A stretch of DNA of 64,000 nucleotides from Channa striata (lineage: Eukaryota; Chordata; Actinopteri; Anabantiformes; Channidae). Where the stretch lies: positions 12,688,657-12,752,656 of the forward strand of contig CM065183.1 in NCBI GenBank assembly GCA_033026295.1. Reading direction: 5' to 3'. Positions 12,245 to 24,178 of this stretch are shown here, piece after piece; the first letter of the stretch is position 1, and each line of letters begins with the position of its first letter. Below the pieces are notes generated by a model, which was not told where the DNA came from, made no database searches, and was given only the letters and a program-made list of their open reading frames with translations. The position numbers and the translations under genes are program-made.

Positions 12245-15200
12245 ACATATGTATGAAAGTAGGGCATCAGACATCAGGCTAAGGCTAAGCTACAAGACAA
12301 ATTACATAAAGGCTACAAACAGTGACACGGGCACACAACTACTACCCTAGTTACCCTATAGTGACCACATTATCGAAGCAGACATCTTCTCGTACTAGAG
12401 TCAATCCCTGGTCTGGTCTCCTACAAGACTTTTTCACCATATGTACCAACTCTGCCTTTGGTATGAAATCATGAAGTGTCAGGTTTCCACTGTACTACAC
12501 TGAAAGAGAATTTTAGCCTATAATCAAAATTGTGTCTTGTGTATAAAATCTAAACCACTCCTCTACTATGTGGTTTTTATTAATTTGTGGAACTACAGAA
12601 CATGTTCTGTAAAATATTGCACTCACTGTACTGTCTAATTCCATTTCCAAAGTAGAAAGTAACAAATGGGGATAAAGATTGCTAAATCAGACCAGAAAGA
12701 AAATGAATAAACATAAACAAAACAAATGAGGTAAGTAAAGGAACCCAAAAGGAAATAACAGGAAAGGAGAGCAATACTACAAAGTAAAAGTCCAAGACAG
12801 GAAGTAAATATAAATGGAACTAACAAAGTCCAGAGTCCTGACATTTTTAAGGCCAAATTGAAAGAAAAAAAATGTTTACAGACACTCAACTTTGTCAACG
12901 TGTTTTTAATTGAATGTTGCTTATGTCAGTTTGACTGCTGTTGTTTTTCTTATTGAGATTGTGTTTTTTGAAGTGAACTGCATTATGTATAATATTGTAC
13001 ATTTTAAGTCACATCATTCAGCTCCACATGAAGCCTAATCAGGAATGTCACATCCCTTGTTTGAGGACAGCTCTTTGCATAATCTATAAGAAACCTGAGG
13101 CAGCAAAACATCACTGGAGCACATACTAACCTACACACTTCATGATCTATGCAGGACTCAATCCTGCAGAATTAGTTTGAAGAGTTTTCATACACTGGTA
13201 AATCTGATTAGACTGCATCAGAATAAAAACTGCAAGAGACAGTTTATGGAGGAGTATTATTGAGAATTACTGGAACTAAGCGGTGAGGAAACAGATCCCA
13301 ATGTTCATCTGTACGCCTCTGCAGATGTATACTTTACCATACTAATTTTGTGGAAATCGATTTCCTTTTCTATTAGTGCAAAATGTGTTTTCAGTAAGAT
13401 AAAGTGACAACTCTGCCTGTGTCTTCTCCCCTGTACCGAACTCTGCTGTATGATTAGCCGCTGTGGGACTTCATCAGAGCCTTTCTATTGATTGCAGATC
13501 AGCTTAATGAAGGTGACATTTCAACCCACCACTCAGGCTCATGTCATACACTCCCACCAGGGAGGCCAGGAGTAAACTGGAGAAACAGGAAGTAACTGAT
13601 GGATCTGATTAGGTGACCAATTTGTCCTATATACTAACATATTATAGGTGTGTGAGTTTGTGTATATTGGTGAAAAATGAGTGGCAAAGAGAGTAAAGAC
13701 ATGTTGAAAGGCTAAGTCATATAGCTGTCATATAACTCCCCTTTATTATTTTCACTATGGATTCCACCAGTATAGTTCAATATGAAGGGACATCTATCCC
13801 ACCAGTGAAGATGAGACCAGATTAGTGACATCAGGCATGACTTGAGATATGATTCATGAATGCAAACAACTTGATTTAGACCATTTCAAATGTGTAGTAG
13901 CTCTAAAAATAAATAAGCGATATTCGAAGCACAACTTAATTTTGAAACGTTTCACAGTGTTAAACAGTGTTAAAGACATTAACGTGGTCTGCATAGGGAG
14001 GTGGTCGGGGTCTTGGGTGGGTGACAAAAACATAGTACAACAAGATATAAATTAAAAAAAAAACTTACTTTCCTTATCACAGCTGTTAATTTTGCATTTT
14101 GCCACATTTTATTGATACACCAAATTTGCCCATGTCTACCACTTGCTGCTGGTTGTCACACTTTGCTGAAATAAAACCAGTATGGTGCCACAATACAGTA
14201 CATACAAATTTGGCCTTTGAGAAAAACGCTTGGTTTAGTCAAGGAAGTAATAAACAATACTGGATATTATGTGATGTGATATGACAGGTCTCATTTCTAG
14301 CATCTATAATCCACCTCAGCTAGTCCAGACTGTTTAAACTGATCACTTTTGGCCGTTCCATGTGTCCATACACAAGTTTGACTTTGCTGTGGCCTTCACT
14401 CATTCCATTCACGGGAAATTCAGTGTTGCAAAGATCAAGAGGAAAACAGCTGACAAGTAGCAGGGGTCAGTGAATCTGAACTTCAAACCTTACAAATGTA
14501 TGACACTTACGCTGAACTTTGATTCATTTGTGCTGAGGAAGCTTTATGGAAAGCTGACTTTTCCTCTCTCCTGAAATTCTATAGTTTGGGCAACTTCTCC
14601 AGGTCTGTGCAGGAGAGTGCTTGAATCTGCTGAGCCATCAAAACCACAGATTTTTCCTTTCAATATTGTGTTTGTTAATTTTTTATTTGCACTTGTGGCA
14701 CAAATGGCTATAAACATTAATGGGATCCAGATTGCTTGTGGTGCAATAGATTTAACAACCTGAATCTTTTCATAATCCTTCCAATTTAACCCTCTGCTTT
14801 GCCAAACTGATTGTTTTAACAATGCCAAATGTGCCACGTATACTGTTTTTAACATTAACCTGTTAATTGAACAGTCATGGTTTTAATTAACTGTTTAATT
14901 ATACCTTTGAGCTCAGTTAAAAAAACTTCTATTAAAAGGCAAGTTGATCGAGGAAAGCTGGGTATCCCTTTATGAGCTGAATGTGGCACCAAAATGCACT
15001 GATCAAAAAAACCAAGCTCACAGAGAGACTCAACATGCCCAGCAGTAAGGGTACAATACAAATATGAATTTCTTGTGTTAAATTCATTGTTGATAATGGG
15101 TTTTAATCAATGCTTATTTAATGTGAAGACAATTTACTTTGAAGACACCAGTGAACTCAGTGCGCATTTCAGTTTAATGATGTGCAACATATGGGGACAC

Positions 15201-15864
15201 TTTTCTTATTAAATGGTTGTTAAGGTAAACATAGTCCCAGAAGGCCAGTATTTTCCCTAAAATCGGATGCAAATGCTACAGCTTCAAATCCCTAAAGCAT
15301 TCCCGATAACCACAGAGCAACCATCACAGCCCTGCCTGAACACAGTGAAATCTGGACCGTGCAGCGTGTTTTAAACGGAGCGTCTTTGATTACCATTGTA
15401 GCAGGGTCGTGACACTTCTTCAAACAGATCAGTGAAGCGAATGATACTGGAGCAGCATCATTTCCAAAAACTGATCATCCAATCCAGGGTAATCGAGGTT
15501 AGTTAGTAAAACATGCTGTATGAATTATTCCATGATGCATTTAAACCCACTTTGTGTGGCCACGTGACAAGATTTTACAGTAGGTGGATAACAGTGTGCT
15601 GTAAAGTCGGCAACTGCCGAATGCAAAAGTTACAGTTTGAAAGTAAAAAAGCCGTGATGTACCGCTATGTCATACTTTGTGTTTGATTGCCTTTATTATT
15701 CCTACATTATTCATACTTTGATGTATAAGGTCACATATGTAAGGACATAATCATGCAGATGCAATAATAATAACCTGCTTCCTTTCTGTAGCTGTGCGAC
15801 AAAATCATATTTATTCAAATTTACATCACCTTTAGAGACTTGTGTCTCCACTTACTGCCACCAT
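12245..15864. other. No gene recognised
   Basis: Unique-looking DNA with a short tandem acagtgttaa pair at about 13,955-13,974. Frames of up to 103 codons (14,544-14,855, minus) show no known motif. Confidence 0.55.
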
Positions 15865-15883
15865 CCATTTTCACTCTTTGGCT
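15865..15883. repeat. Target-site duplication, left copy (3' side of LINE)
   Basis: The 19-base sequence ccattttcactctttggct lies immediately before the (cta)n tail of the minus-strand LINE. It matches 18,912-18,930 without a mismatch. Confidence 0.95.
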
Positions 15884-18800
15884 CTACTACTACTCTTTCG
15901 GCTTTTCCCATTAGGGGTCGCCACAGCGAATCATCCTTTTCCACTTTACTCTATCTTGGGCATCTTCCACTCTGACACCAGCTAACATGTCCTCTGTTAG
16001 AACGTCCATATATCTCCTCCTTGGTCGTCCTCTCCCCCTCTTGCCTGGCAGCTCCATCTCCAACATCCTTCTACCAATATATTCACTGTCCCTCCTCTGC
16101 ACATGTCCAAACCATCTCAGTCTGTCCTCTCTGACTTTGTTGCTAACACAGGCAACGTGTGCTGTCCCTCTGATGAACTCGTTCCTAATTCTGTCCAACC
16201 TTGTGACTCCTAAGGAGAACCTCAACATCTTCATCTCTGCTGCTTCCATCTCGGCCTCTTGTCTCTTTCTCACTGCTACTGTCTCTAACCCATAGAGCAG
16301 AGCTGGTCTCACCACTGTCCTGTAAACCTTTCCTTTGAGTCTTGCTGACACTCTTCTGTCACACAACACTCCTGACACTTTCCTCCACCCATTCCAACCT
16401 GCCTGCACTCGCCTCTCACTTTTCCACACTCCCCATCACACTGAACTGATGACCCCAAGTACTTAAACTCCTGCACCTTCTTCACCTCAGCCCCCTGTAA
16501 CCTCACACTTCTACCTGGATCCCTCTCGTTTACACACATGTATTCTGTCTTACTACGACTGACTTTCATACCTCTTCTTTCCAGAGCAAACCTCCACCTC
16601 TCCAGCTGTTCCTCCACCTGCTCTCTACTCTCACTGCAAATCACAATGTCATCTGCAAACATCATTGTCCAGGGAGATTTCTGTCTGACCTCGTCTGTCA
16701 ACCTGTCCATCAGCATAGCAAACAAGAAGGGACTCAAAGCCGATCCTTGGTGTAGTCCCACCTCCACCTTGAACTCCTCTGTCTGACCCACGGCACATCT
16801 CACCACCGTCATGCTCCTCTCATACATGTCCTGAACTACTCTGACGTACTTCTCTGCCACTCCCGACATCCTCATACAGTACCACAGCTCCTCCCTCGGC
16901 ACCCTGTCATACGCCTTCTCTAAATCCACAAACACACAATGCAGCTCCTTCTGACCATCTCTGTACTTTTCCATCAACAACCTCAAAGCGAAAATGGCGT
17001 CAGTGGTGCTCTTACGGGGCATGAAACCATACTGCTGCTCACAGATCTCCACCTCCTTCCTAAGCCTGGCTTCCACTACTCTTTCCCACAGCTTCATTGT
17101 GTGGCTCATCAGCTTTATCCCTCTGTAGTTGCTACAGTTCTGCGTGTCACCCTTGTTCTTAAAGATCGGCACCAGAACGCTTCTCCTCCATTCCTCAGGC
17201 ATCTTCTCACTCTCTAAAATCCTGTTAATCAGACCTGTCAGAAACTTCACTGCTGTCTCTCCTAGACACTTCCACACCTCCACAGGTACGTCATCAGGAC
17301 CAACAACCCTTCCGCTCTTCATCCTTTTCAGAGCCTTCCTAACCTCATACTTTCTAATCTCTATTTCCTGCTCCACAACATCCACATCTTCCTCCCTTCT
17401 TTCCCTGTCATTTTCCTCATTCATCAACTCCTCAAAATACTCCCTCCATCTTCTCTGCACACTCTCCTGGCTTGTTAGCACCTTTCCATCTCTGTCTTTA
17501 ATCACCCTTATCTGTTGCACATCTTTCCCATCTCTATCTCTCTGTCTGGCTATCCTGTACAAGTCCTTCTCTCCTTCCTTTGTGTCTAACCTGTCATACA
17601 GCTCATCGTAAGCTTTCTGTTTGGCCTTTGCCACCTCCCTCTTCACTCTGCGCTGCACTTCCTTGTACTCCTGTCTACTTTCCTCAGTCCTTTCTACATC
17701 CCACTTCCTTTTAGCTAACCTCTTCCTCTGGATGCAGTCCTGTACTTCCTCATTCCACCACCAAGTGTCTTTATCATCTTTCCTCTTACCAGATGACACA
17801 CCAAGCACCTTCCTACCTGTTTCCCTGATTACCTCTGCTGTAGTTTCCCAATCATCTGGAAGCTCTTCCTGACCACACAAAGCCTGTCTCAACATCTGCC
17901 TGAATTCCTCACAAGTTTCTTCATTCTTTAGCTTCCACCACTTGGTCTTCTTTTCTGACTTTCCTCTCTTCTTCTTCCTGACCACCAGAGTCATCTTACA
18001 CACCACCATGCGGTGCTGTCTGGCTACACTCTCTCCTACCACCACTTTACAGTCACTAACCTCTCTCAAATGACCTCGTCTACATAGAATGTAGTCCACC
18101 TGTGTGCTCCTACCTCCACTCTTGTATGTCACTCTGTGTTGCTCTCTCTTCTGGAAGTAAGTGTTAACTACAGCCATTTCCATCCTCTTAGCAAAGTCCA
18201 CTACCATCTGTCCTTCTGGATTCCTGTCCTTTACACCAAACCTGCCCATCACCTCCTCATCACCTCTGTTTCCCTCACCAACATGCCCATTGAAGTCTGC
18301 TCCAACAACTACTCTCTCTCCTCTAGGGATACTCTCTACAACCTCATCAAACTCACTCCAGAATCTCTCTTTCTCTTCTAACTCACAGCCAACTTGTGGA
18401 GCATACCCACTGACTATGTTCACCATCACACCTTCGATTTCTAGCTTTAGGCTCATCACCCTGTCTGAGACTCTTTTCACCTCTAGAACATTGTTCACAA
18501 ACTCCCCCTTCAGGATCACTCCTACTCCGTTTCTCTTCCTATCTACACCATGGTAGAACAGTTTGTATCCTCCTCCAATACTACGTGCTTTGCTGCCTTT
18601 CCACCTCGTCTCTTGCACACACAGTACATCTACCTTCCTTCTCTCCATCATGTCTGCCAGCTCTCTACCTTTCCCTGTCATTGTGCCAACATTAAGAGTC
18701 CCTACTCTCAAATCTAAGCTCCTGCCTTTCCCCTTCTCTCTCTGACCACGCACCCTTCTGCCTCCTCTCCTTCTTCGAGAGGAGGCAGCCACAGGGGTTG

Positions 18801-18911
18801 CAAGCCAGTAACTTTTGTGCCGGTCCCAAGCCCGGATAAATAGAGAGGGTTGCGTCAGGAAGGGCATCCGGCGTAAAATTTTGCCAAGTACAATCATGCG
18901 AGTCATCCATA
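15884..18911 (-). mobile_element. RTE-like non-LTR retrotransposon (LINE), near full length, with target-site duplication
   Basis: The element is about 3.03 kb, on the minus strand. Both ends are fixed by an identical 19-base direct repeat, ccattttcactctttggct, at 15,865-15,883 and 18,912-18,930, the target-site duplication expected of target-primed reverse transcription. The 5' end (near 18,911) carries the teleost LINE leader containing gccggatgcccttcctgacg in sense orientation. The 3' end is very short: the stop codon lies inside the ctgtggcgacccctaatggg motif and is followed by gccgaaagag and a (tag)n-like tail. A single long frame codes for endonuclease and reverse transcriptase. An exact duplication, one frame break and no other visible stop suggest a fairly young insertion. 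The RTE-type assignment (Expander-like in fish) rests on remembered similarity of the protein and the 3' motif. The clade name is less certain than the class. Confidence 0.95.
15911..18906 (-). pseudogene. LINE ORF: apurinic-type endonuclease plus reverse transcriptase, one frameshift
   Basis: This protein would nick the target and copy the element RNA into it in the nucleus. Residues are counted from the first in-element Met at 18,906 (the open frame runs on into flanking DNA but the element stops at 18,911). The endonuclease domain spans about residues 65-310: VQETRW with Glu99, GADFNGH with Asp204 and Asn206, VDYILCRR with Asp271, and ARQHR with His298. A lysine/arginine-rich linker follows. 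The reverse transcriptase covers about residues 480-800: DLEKAYD at 661-667, GLHQGSALSPFLF at 717-729, and the catalytic FADD at 750-753 (16,648-16,659). The frame is lost at about 16,410-16,422. Homology resumes in another frame, with RVQAGWNGWRKVSG, and runs to CGDP and a TAA stop at 15,911. This part includes the C-terminal RLRWFGHVQRR block. All catalytic residues are kept, so the loss is recent or an assembly error. It could instead be called a CDS with a sequencing error. Confidence 0.93.
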
Positions 18912-18930
18912 CCATTTTCACTCTTTGGCT
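18912..18930. repeat. Target-site duplication, right copy (5' side of LINE)
   Basis: This 19-base copy is identical to 15,865-15,883 and abuts the LINE 5' end. Outside it the sequence continues with agtacctttaatt, unlike the flank of the other copy, so the repeat ends here. Confidence 0.95.
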
Positions 18931-19092
18931 AGTACCTTTAATTATGAAAGGGTCAAAGGGTTTACCCATGTAGAATCCTCTATTATGTCGACTATCGTGT
19001 TTCTTATAAAGAGGCTAAATGAATTTGACAAGATCTGCAACACGTGTACAGCTCGAGCTAATCCCATCTGCTGTTGGGAAAACAACAGAGCA

Positions 19093-19308
19093 CGTCCTGG
19101 ACAGACTGCCAGTCGATTTCAATGCTGACATACAGAGACAAACATTCCCACCTAAGGGCAATTCAGCGCTACCAGTTACCGTATTTCATTGTAGGAAAAA
19201 TGCAAATGGAGAACATACAAATCCCACACAGAAATGCCACAGACAGCTGGCTGTTTTAAAACCGGGACCTTCTACAGTAGCTGTGTTGTCAAGTGCTACC
19301 AACTTGTC
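19093..19308 (-). mobile_element. DANA/Mermaid-like dispersed repeat
   Basis: The antisense copy reads gtcctggacagactgccagt, gctgacatacagagacaaac, cacctaagggcaattcagcg, tggagaacatacaaatccca, cacagaaatgccac and ccgggaccttctacag. These blocks are the reverse complement of the units at 23,553-24,178. It starts 162 bases beyond the LINE's right target-site duplication, so the two insertions are separate. The copy is moderately diverged and has no coding capacity. Confidence 0.75.
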
Positions 19309-21892
19309 CCATATGCACCTCTACTATACAGGTATGATGGGGAAAATTGCTGACATGCAAATATTAGGTTAATTTTACAAAGTTTTCACGACAAACTTGG
19401 GAAAATGTTTGATGCTTCAGATACATAATTTCACACTTCTGGTCAAACCAAATTATATTCATCTCTTGCCTCTTTTCTTCACAGTAGGATGACCTGAAAA
19501 CCATATTGCGCATTTGTATGTATGAGATGAGCCATTAAGATCACATTAAAACCGATGTTGTGGAAGTATATGTGGTTTTCTCCTCTCCTCGTCTCTCTCT
19601 TCGTTCGCTTGCTCACTCGCCCTGTGTGTGTATAGGGTGCTGAATCAGCTGACTGGCAAATATAGTTTATCACTGATGATGTTAATAAGTGCACTTAAAG
19701 ATGCAACATTTTTAGACTGTCATCTTGTTAGAAAAAATGGTGCATGTTGCCAGCTTCTTCAAATAAAATCAAAGTATGTCAAGTCGATTTTCCTCAGAGT
19801 ACAGAATGGATGGGTGCCACGCTCACCAGAGTAAAAGTGATGTCTACTTAGCAGGAGAGTATTAAAACCTTGACATTTTACCTCAGGAAGCCAACGATAT
19901 CATGACGTGATTTGCTGGCTTTATGCCAATCAAAAATTGGGACCATTTTTTAATCAACACTTCTATATGACACATGGGAGAAAATGGATTCTACATAGAC
20001 CAGGAAGTGCACAATGTCAACACGTTTGTGACCTTTGACCTCTGAAAGACACTTTGAGACAAAAGGCAACAACTGTAACCACGAACTCTAAGTGGTGTAT
20101 TATTATTATTGATTTGTGTGCGTGTGTGGGTGTGAGAGAGATCTCAGGGTGAGTTTATTCTAGAAGAGGAGAGATAATTTTAGAAGTAGATACAGAACCC
20201 TTTGCCTGTTGCTATGTCATTGCTATATATTTCTGCTATAAGTTGATATAGTGGATTTTACAAGTCGAATCCTTAGCCTTTTTGAACAAAGACGTTTCTG
20301 AGCACCATTCATTTCAAAATATGTTTGTGTCCACCTGATGAATTCATCTCCAATGTTTATTATCATTTCGCTTTGTTTTTGGTTTCCACCACTTCCTGAG
20401 TGTCATTTTGCTGATAAATGCTCCACTGTTGGAGCTTTTAAAGACATGTTCAAAATCCTGAGGCTCACAACGGGGCCTGGCTGGTAATGCCTTTGACTCA
20501 TCAATTTCCATTTTTAAAATAAGACTCTGCCTTTGTGGCATCAACAGGACACACCTCCTGGTGCCCAAACTGACACTGGAAAAATAAAATGCCAATACCA
20601 AAAAAAAACTTTTGACCAAAAATTATTAGAGCACCGTAATGTAATGTTTAATAGAAAAGGAAAGGGAGAAAAAGAACCAAATTTAATGGTCACAAATGAA
20701 GCAGGGGAAAATGAAAGAAGACTAGTCCTAGAATTTATAAAACACAACAGTCACAATGCAGTGTAATTACTAATAAGTTAGAAGGATTATGATAATGGGA
20801 CTTTTCTGGACACTGTGCATTTATGAAATATCTTCACACTTCAGCAGGGTGTGCAGATCCGCTCCAATCATGCTTTAATTCTCATGTCTTTGAATCCTTA
20901 AAGGGGCACTTCAGCGAGAGTAAAAGTCTCATTTATTATGCATGTCACATTCTCCAATTTGCCGAGCCCAGGACCCTGAGTGGGGAAGCAGGTTCTCTCA
21001 CTGGGAACCAAGCCCATTGTTACATGCTGGTGTTATTGTTATCATGACAGGAACCAGAGGAAGCCCTAAATTAAAGCCCTATGAGAACATAATTGTTTTC
21101 CTTTTTAGTTCTATAAGATGCAGCCTGTCTCAGTTTTCAAATACGGTAGGTTAGTGCTGGACAGTAAACAGGGAAGACATTTGACAATTTCCTTGCCAGC
21201 CTGTTTCAGAAGATAATTTATTTGGTTTAATATGTCTTGCGGCTGCCTAAATATATTTAATATCTCTTTAGTTTTAGCAGCAAAACACCTAGTTGACCAA
21301 CTCTGGGATGAATTGTAACTTTTTTTGTGATTTGAGCACTTGTGTTGGACCACCTAGAGGAAAGAAAATGTCTAAAGAAGAACTTCCATTTGTCCACATT
21401 GTTTCTCACAGAAATAGATCTTCTTGTGTAGAACATCTAAATTATAAATTTATCTTTATCAGGAGGACCAGCAGGCAGAGCAGGGGGAATTTAGACATAA
21501 ACACACTCATCACTCAGGCGGTTGTGATCAGCTTGATTGGAACATAATCTACTGTCAGACTGGACCAATCACACAGAAGCATTTTAACACTGTGGTTTTC
21601 CCACATAGGAACAAACAAACAATAGAAGATTCCAGAAAAAAAACATATTTTAAAAATATTTACTTCATACATTAAGTGAAATGTATTAGTGCACACACTA
21701 ATATGTGTGATGTGCACAAAAGTGAGCCATTAAATTGTTCAGACTCATCATCATGTGGAAGAATCATATTTCACCATTTTATTTTACTGCTTGTTAGCAG
21801 AAGAAAAAAAATGTGTTTCTCAAATATTTTTTTTAATTCTACAAATAATTCTTAATATCTATTATTTTAGCATGAAAACAGGACAAATCCCA
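19309..21892. other. No gene recognised
   Basis: Unique-looking DNA. The stretch 20,860-21,130 is repeat-free with tttattatgcatgtcac and similar words, and may be conserved. Open frames of up to 91 codons are unrecognised. Confidence 0.55.
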
Positions 21893-21945
21893 GGGTTGCA
21901 GGTTTGATTCCCAGCTCCTCCTATCCACATGTTAAAGACGCTGCA
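21893..21945 (+). mobile_element. Short tRNA-SINE fragment (B-box region)
   Basis: The sequence gggttgcaggtttgattccc followed by tcctatccacatgttaaag resembles the B box and the adjacent body of the AFC-like SINEs at 29,738 and 36,979. Only about 50 bases are recognisable. Confidence 0.5.
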
Positions 21946-22800
21946 CAGCTCTGTAAATATAAAACACTTTACATACTATTTGGTTTTGAGCACAGCATAA
22001 GAGCCCAGTGTTTTTTTTCTTTTCATTAGTTTCAGCCATAGTTTGTTGTAACTTAATCTTTAGCAAGTATTGGATTTTTCTCCTAAGATGGTTTTCGGAG
22101 GAAACGTTCAGACATTCAAACGGCATTTGGGAGAGAGTTGTGACAAATTCTCCAACTTTTATGCCCATATAAGTCTCTGTTCCTGGTCTTATACCAGCAA
22201 CATGACTGTGAGTTTTGAAAGTCTAGTCATTTATGATTTATATTTATTGGAACGTTGTACATTGCACGTACAATCATGTTGTTCATACTTGAGCAAAGCG
22301 TATGAACAACTCTTAGCAACACTGCTCCTCAAATCATCCAGGTTGGAATGTCCACCAAGGGCCTCTTTGGGTTATAATTTAGATTCATAAGCTCACAAAG
22401 AAAAGAAAGTTTGCATTTCTGTTTACTTATAAGTTGTGGTGTCAAAAACAAAATGCAGGTGTAATTAATAAAAGACGTAGAACCACTGTGGCGCTTTAAG
22501 GTGTGTGACTATAGGCTTCAATGGCAGCTGTGACGTCTAGAGAGGAGGAGAATAAAAAGCTAAACTCTGTCTTGTTACGTTCATTGTAACTGTGGCTATA
22601 ATGATACGCACATTGTTCAACTGATGACACTTCATTTGTGTGAGAACCAGTGAGGCAGAGAGATAGCGAGTGAGAGGGGAAGTTGTGGAAATTGACAAGG
22701 AGAAGTTTGAGAGAAAGAGGTGTAGTGCTGGAAGTGCCAGACTGGAGACATCATTTATCAGAGTTATGGGGAAGAATTACATTGCAAACTGATTTTCAGT

Positions 22801-23019
22801 CACACACACACACACACACACACTGTGATCCAAGTGGGAGGCCGGTTAGCTACTCCACTACTAATGCTTGAAGCAATAATGTGTGTGTGTGTGTTTGTAT
22901 GTACACAGCAAGACTCCAACACAGACACTGCAAACACATTAAGAAAACTTTTTACCTGGTGTGAAGGTGTCAGCGGAAACTTATGCGTGGCAGTTTACAG
23001 GCAGTGTGTGTGTGTGTGT
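22801..23019. repeat. Cluster of CA/GT microsatellites
   Basis: (CA)n at 22,801-22,823, (GT)n at 22,881-22,894 and (GT)n at 23,004-23,019 lie within 220 bases. The cysteine-rich open frames here are translations of these arrays and of nearby GT-rich DNA. Confidence 0.9.
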
Positions 23020-23552
23020 TTACAGGTATTTCAGCTCACAGGTGTGTGTGGTTCTTTTTAACATGCACATATCTAGTTTGGGTATCGCTTTTTTGCTGCA
23101 CAATTGCACTAAGACTCAGCAATTCAGACTGTAAATGCTATTTACTTCTCAGCAGGCATTTGGCTACCAGTTTCTTAGCGCTCTCTAAAGTTGCTGTCAA
23201 CAGAGTGAAAGACTCGGCAGCAGCTGAGACAGATCATGATGACAGAAACAGACCCAATATGATAAATGCACGAAGCGATTAGTAAAGTCATGTTAAAAAT
23301 GTGACCTGGCTGACATATCCTTAGATCTGATTCTTTCATGAATCTCTAGTAAATTTGTTCTTTGCTATGAAAAAGCCCCTGAAGCACTGATCTTTTGTAT
23401 CCTTTCAGCTGTTCTAGCAGCATCATGAGCTGTCATACATTTCACCACTTTGGTTCAGACTGACATAGTATACAGTATATGTGAAAACTAGATGGATTGT
23501 CATGACAATGTATTAACAATTTAAATTTTTTCTAAATTTATGTTTCCAAGCA

Positions 23553-23736
23553 GATTGTTGGTGAAGTGGTTACTTCTGCTGCTTCACAGCCAGAAGGTCC
23601 CGATTAAAATCCACCTGCCAGTTGGTTGCGGCCTTTCTCTGTGGAATTTGCATGTCCTCTGGGTTTCCTCCCACAGTCCAAAGACATTGAGTGTGAATGG
23701 TTGTCTGTCTGTTTATGTCTCTGTCTGTTGGCCTTA
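23553..23736 (+). mobile_element. DANA/Mermaid-like repeat, 5' part
   Basis: It begins tgaagtggttacttctgctg and continues cttcacagccagaaggtccc, tgtggaatttgcatgtcctc, ggtttcctcccacagtccaa and agacattgagtgtgaatggt. This is the conserved body of a common teleost dispersed repeat. The tRNA-like start, with its ttacttctgctgcttcacag block, is typical. The remainder of the element resumes after an unrelated stretch of about 340 bp, at about 24,080. Confidence 0.75.
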
Positions 23737-23935
23737 ATATAGCAGCCTGTTGTCATTCCTGCAGTGTTTAAAGAGCCACTTTGTTAAGACCTTAAGGTAC
23801 CCGTGTGTGTCGGTGATTGACGCTTAAAGCTTTCAGTGTAGTGAAATAATGTTGTTACTATTGTAAGCAAGTATTGTAAGCTACTAATTTAGTTTTTCTG
23901 TGTATATAAATTCGTTCCTTGTGGTGTCAAAATGT

Positions 23936-24075
23936 AACGTGAAGGGAAGGCGTCCAATACTCCCGCCAAAGTGCACCTGCACCGTCAATATGATACGTCA
24001 ATAAGGACATTACAAAGTGTACAATTTGATGCCTTGGGAAACATTAATATCTGACACTGTGGGGTGAGAATGTGA
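23936..24075 (+). repeat. Short dispersed repeat, copy 1 (pair with 46,396-46,512)
   Basis: Shared, in order, with the second copy are ggcgtccaatactcccgcca (second copy ggcatccaatagtaacgcca), aatatgata, atatctga and gtggggtgagaatgtg. A ttgatgccttgggaaac block here matches the reverse complement of cccagggcgtcaagtt in the other copy, so the family contains inverted segments. It lies within the stretch that splits the DANA-like element. I do not recognise the family. Confidence 0.55.
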
Positions 24076-24079
24076 AGAT

Positions 24080-24178
24080 CTGTCCAGTGTATACCCAGCC
24101 TGTTGCCCAATGACAGCTGGGATATTGACCCTGATCACGATAATTGGTTAAAGATAATGGAATGAATGAATAAAATCA
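24080..24178 (+). mobile_element. DANA/Mermaid-like repeat, 3' part
   Basis: The sequence tgtccagtgtatacccagcc, gcccaatgacagctgggata and a final aatgaatgaat tail is the usual 3' half of the element that begins at 23,553. The two halves are in the same orientation and in order, which is best explained by a later insertion or local rearrangement between them. Confidence 0.75.

Noticed and set aside
16538..18745. Many plus-strand open frames (up to 160 codons) across 16-18.7 kb
   Set aside because: They are antisense shadows of the LINE coding strand, with Ser/Leu/Pro-rich composition from reading the complement. The minus-strand frame explains the region.
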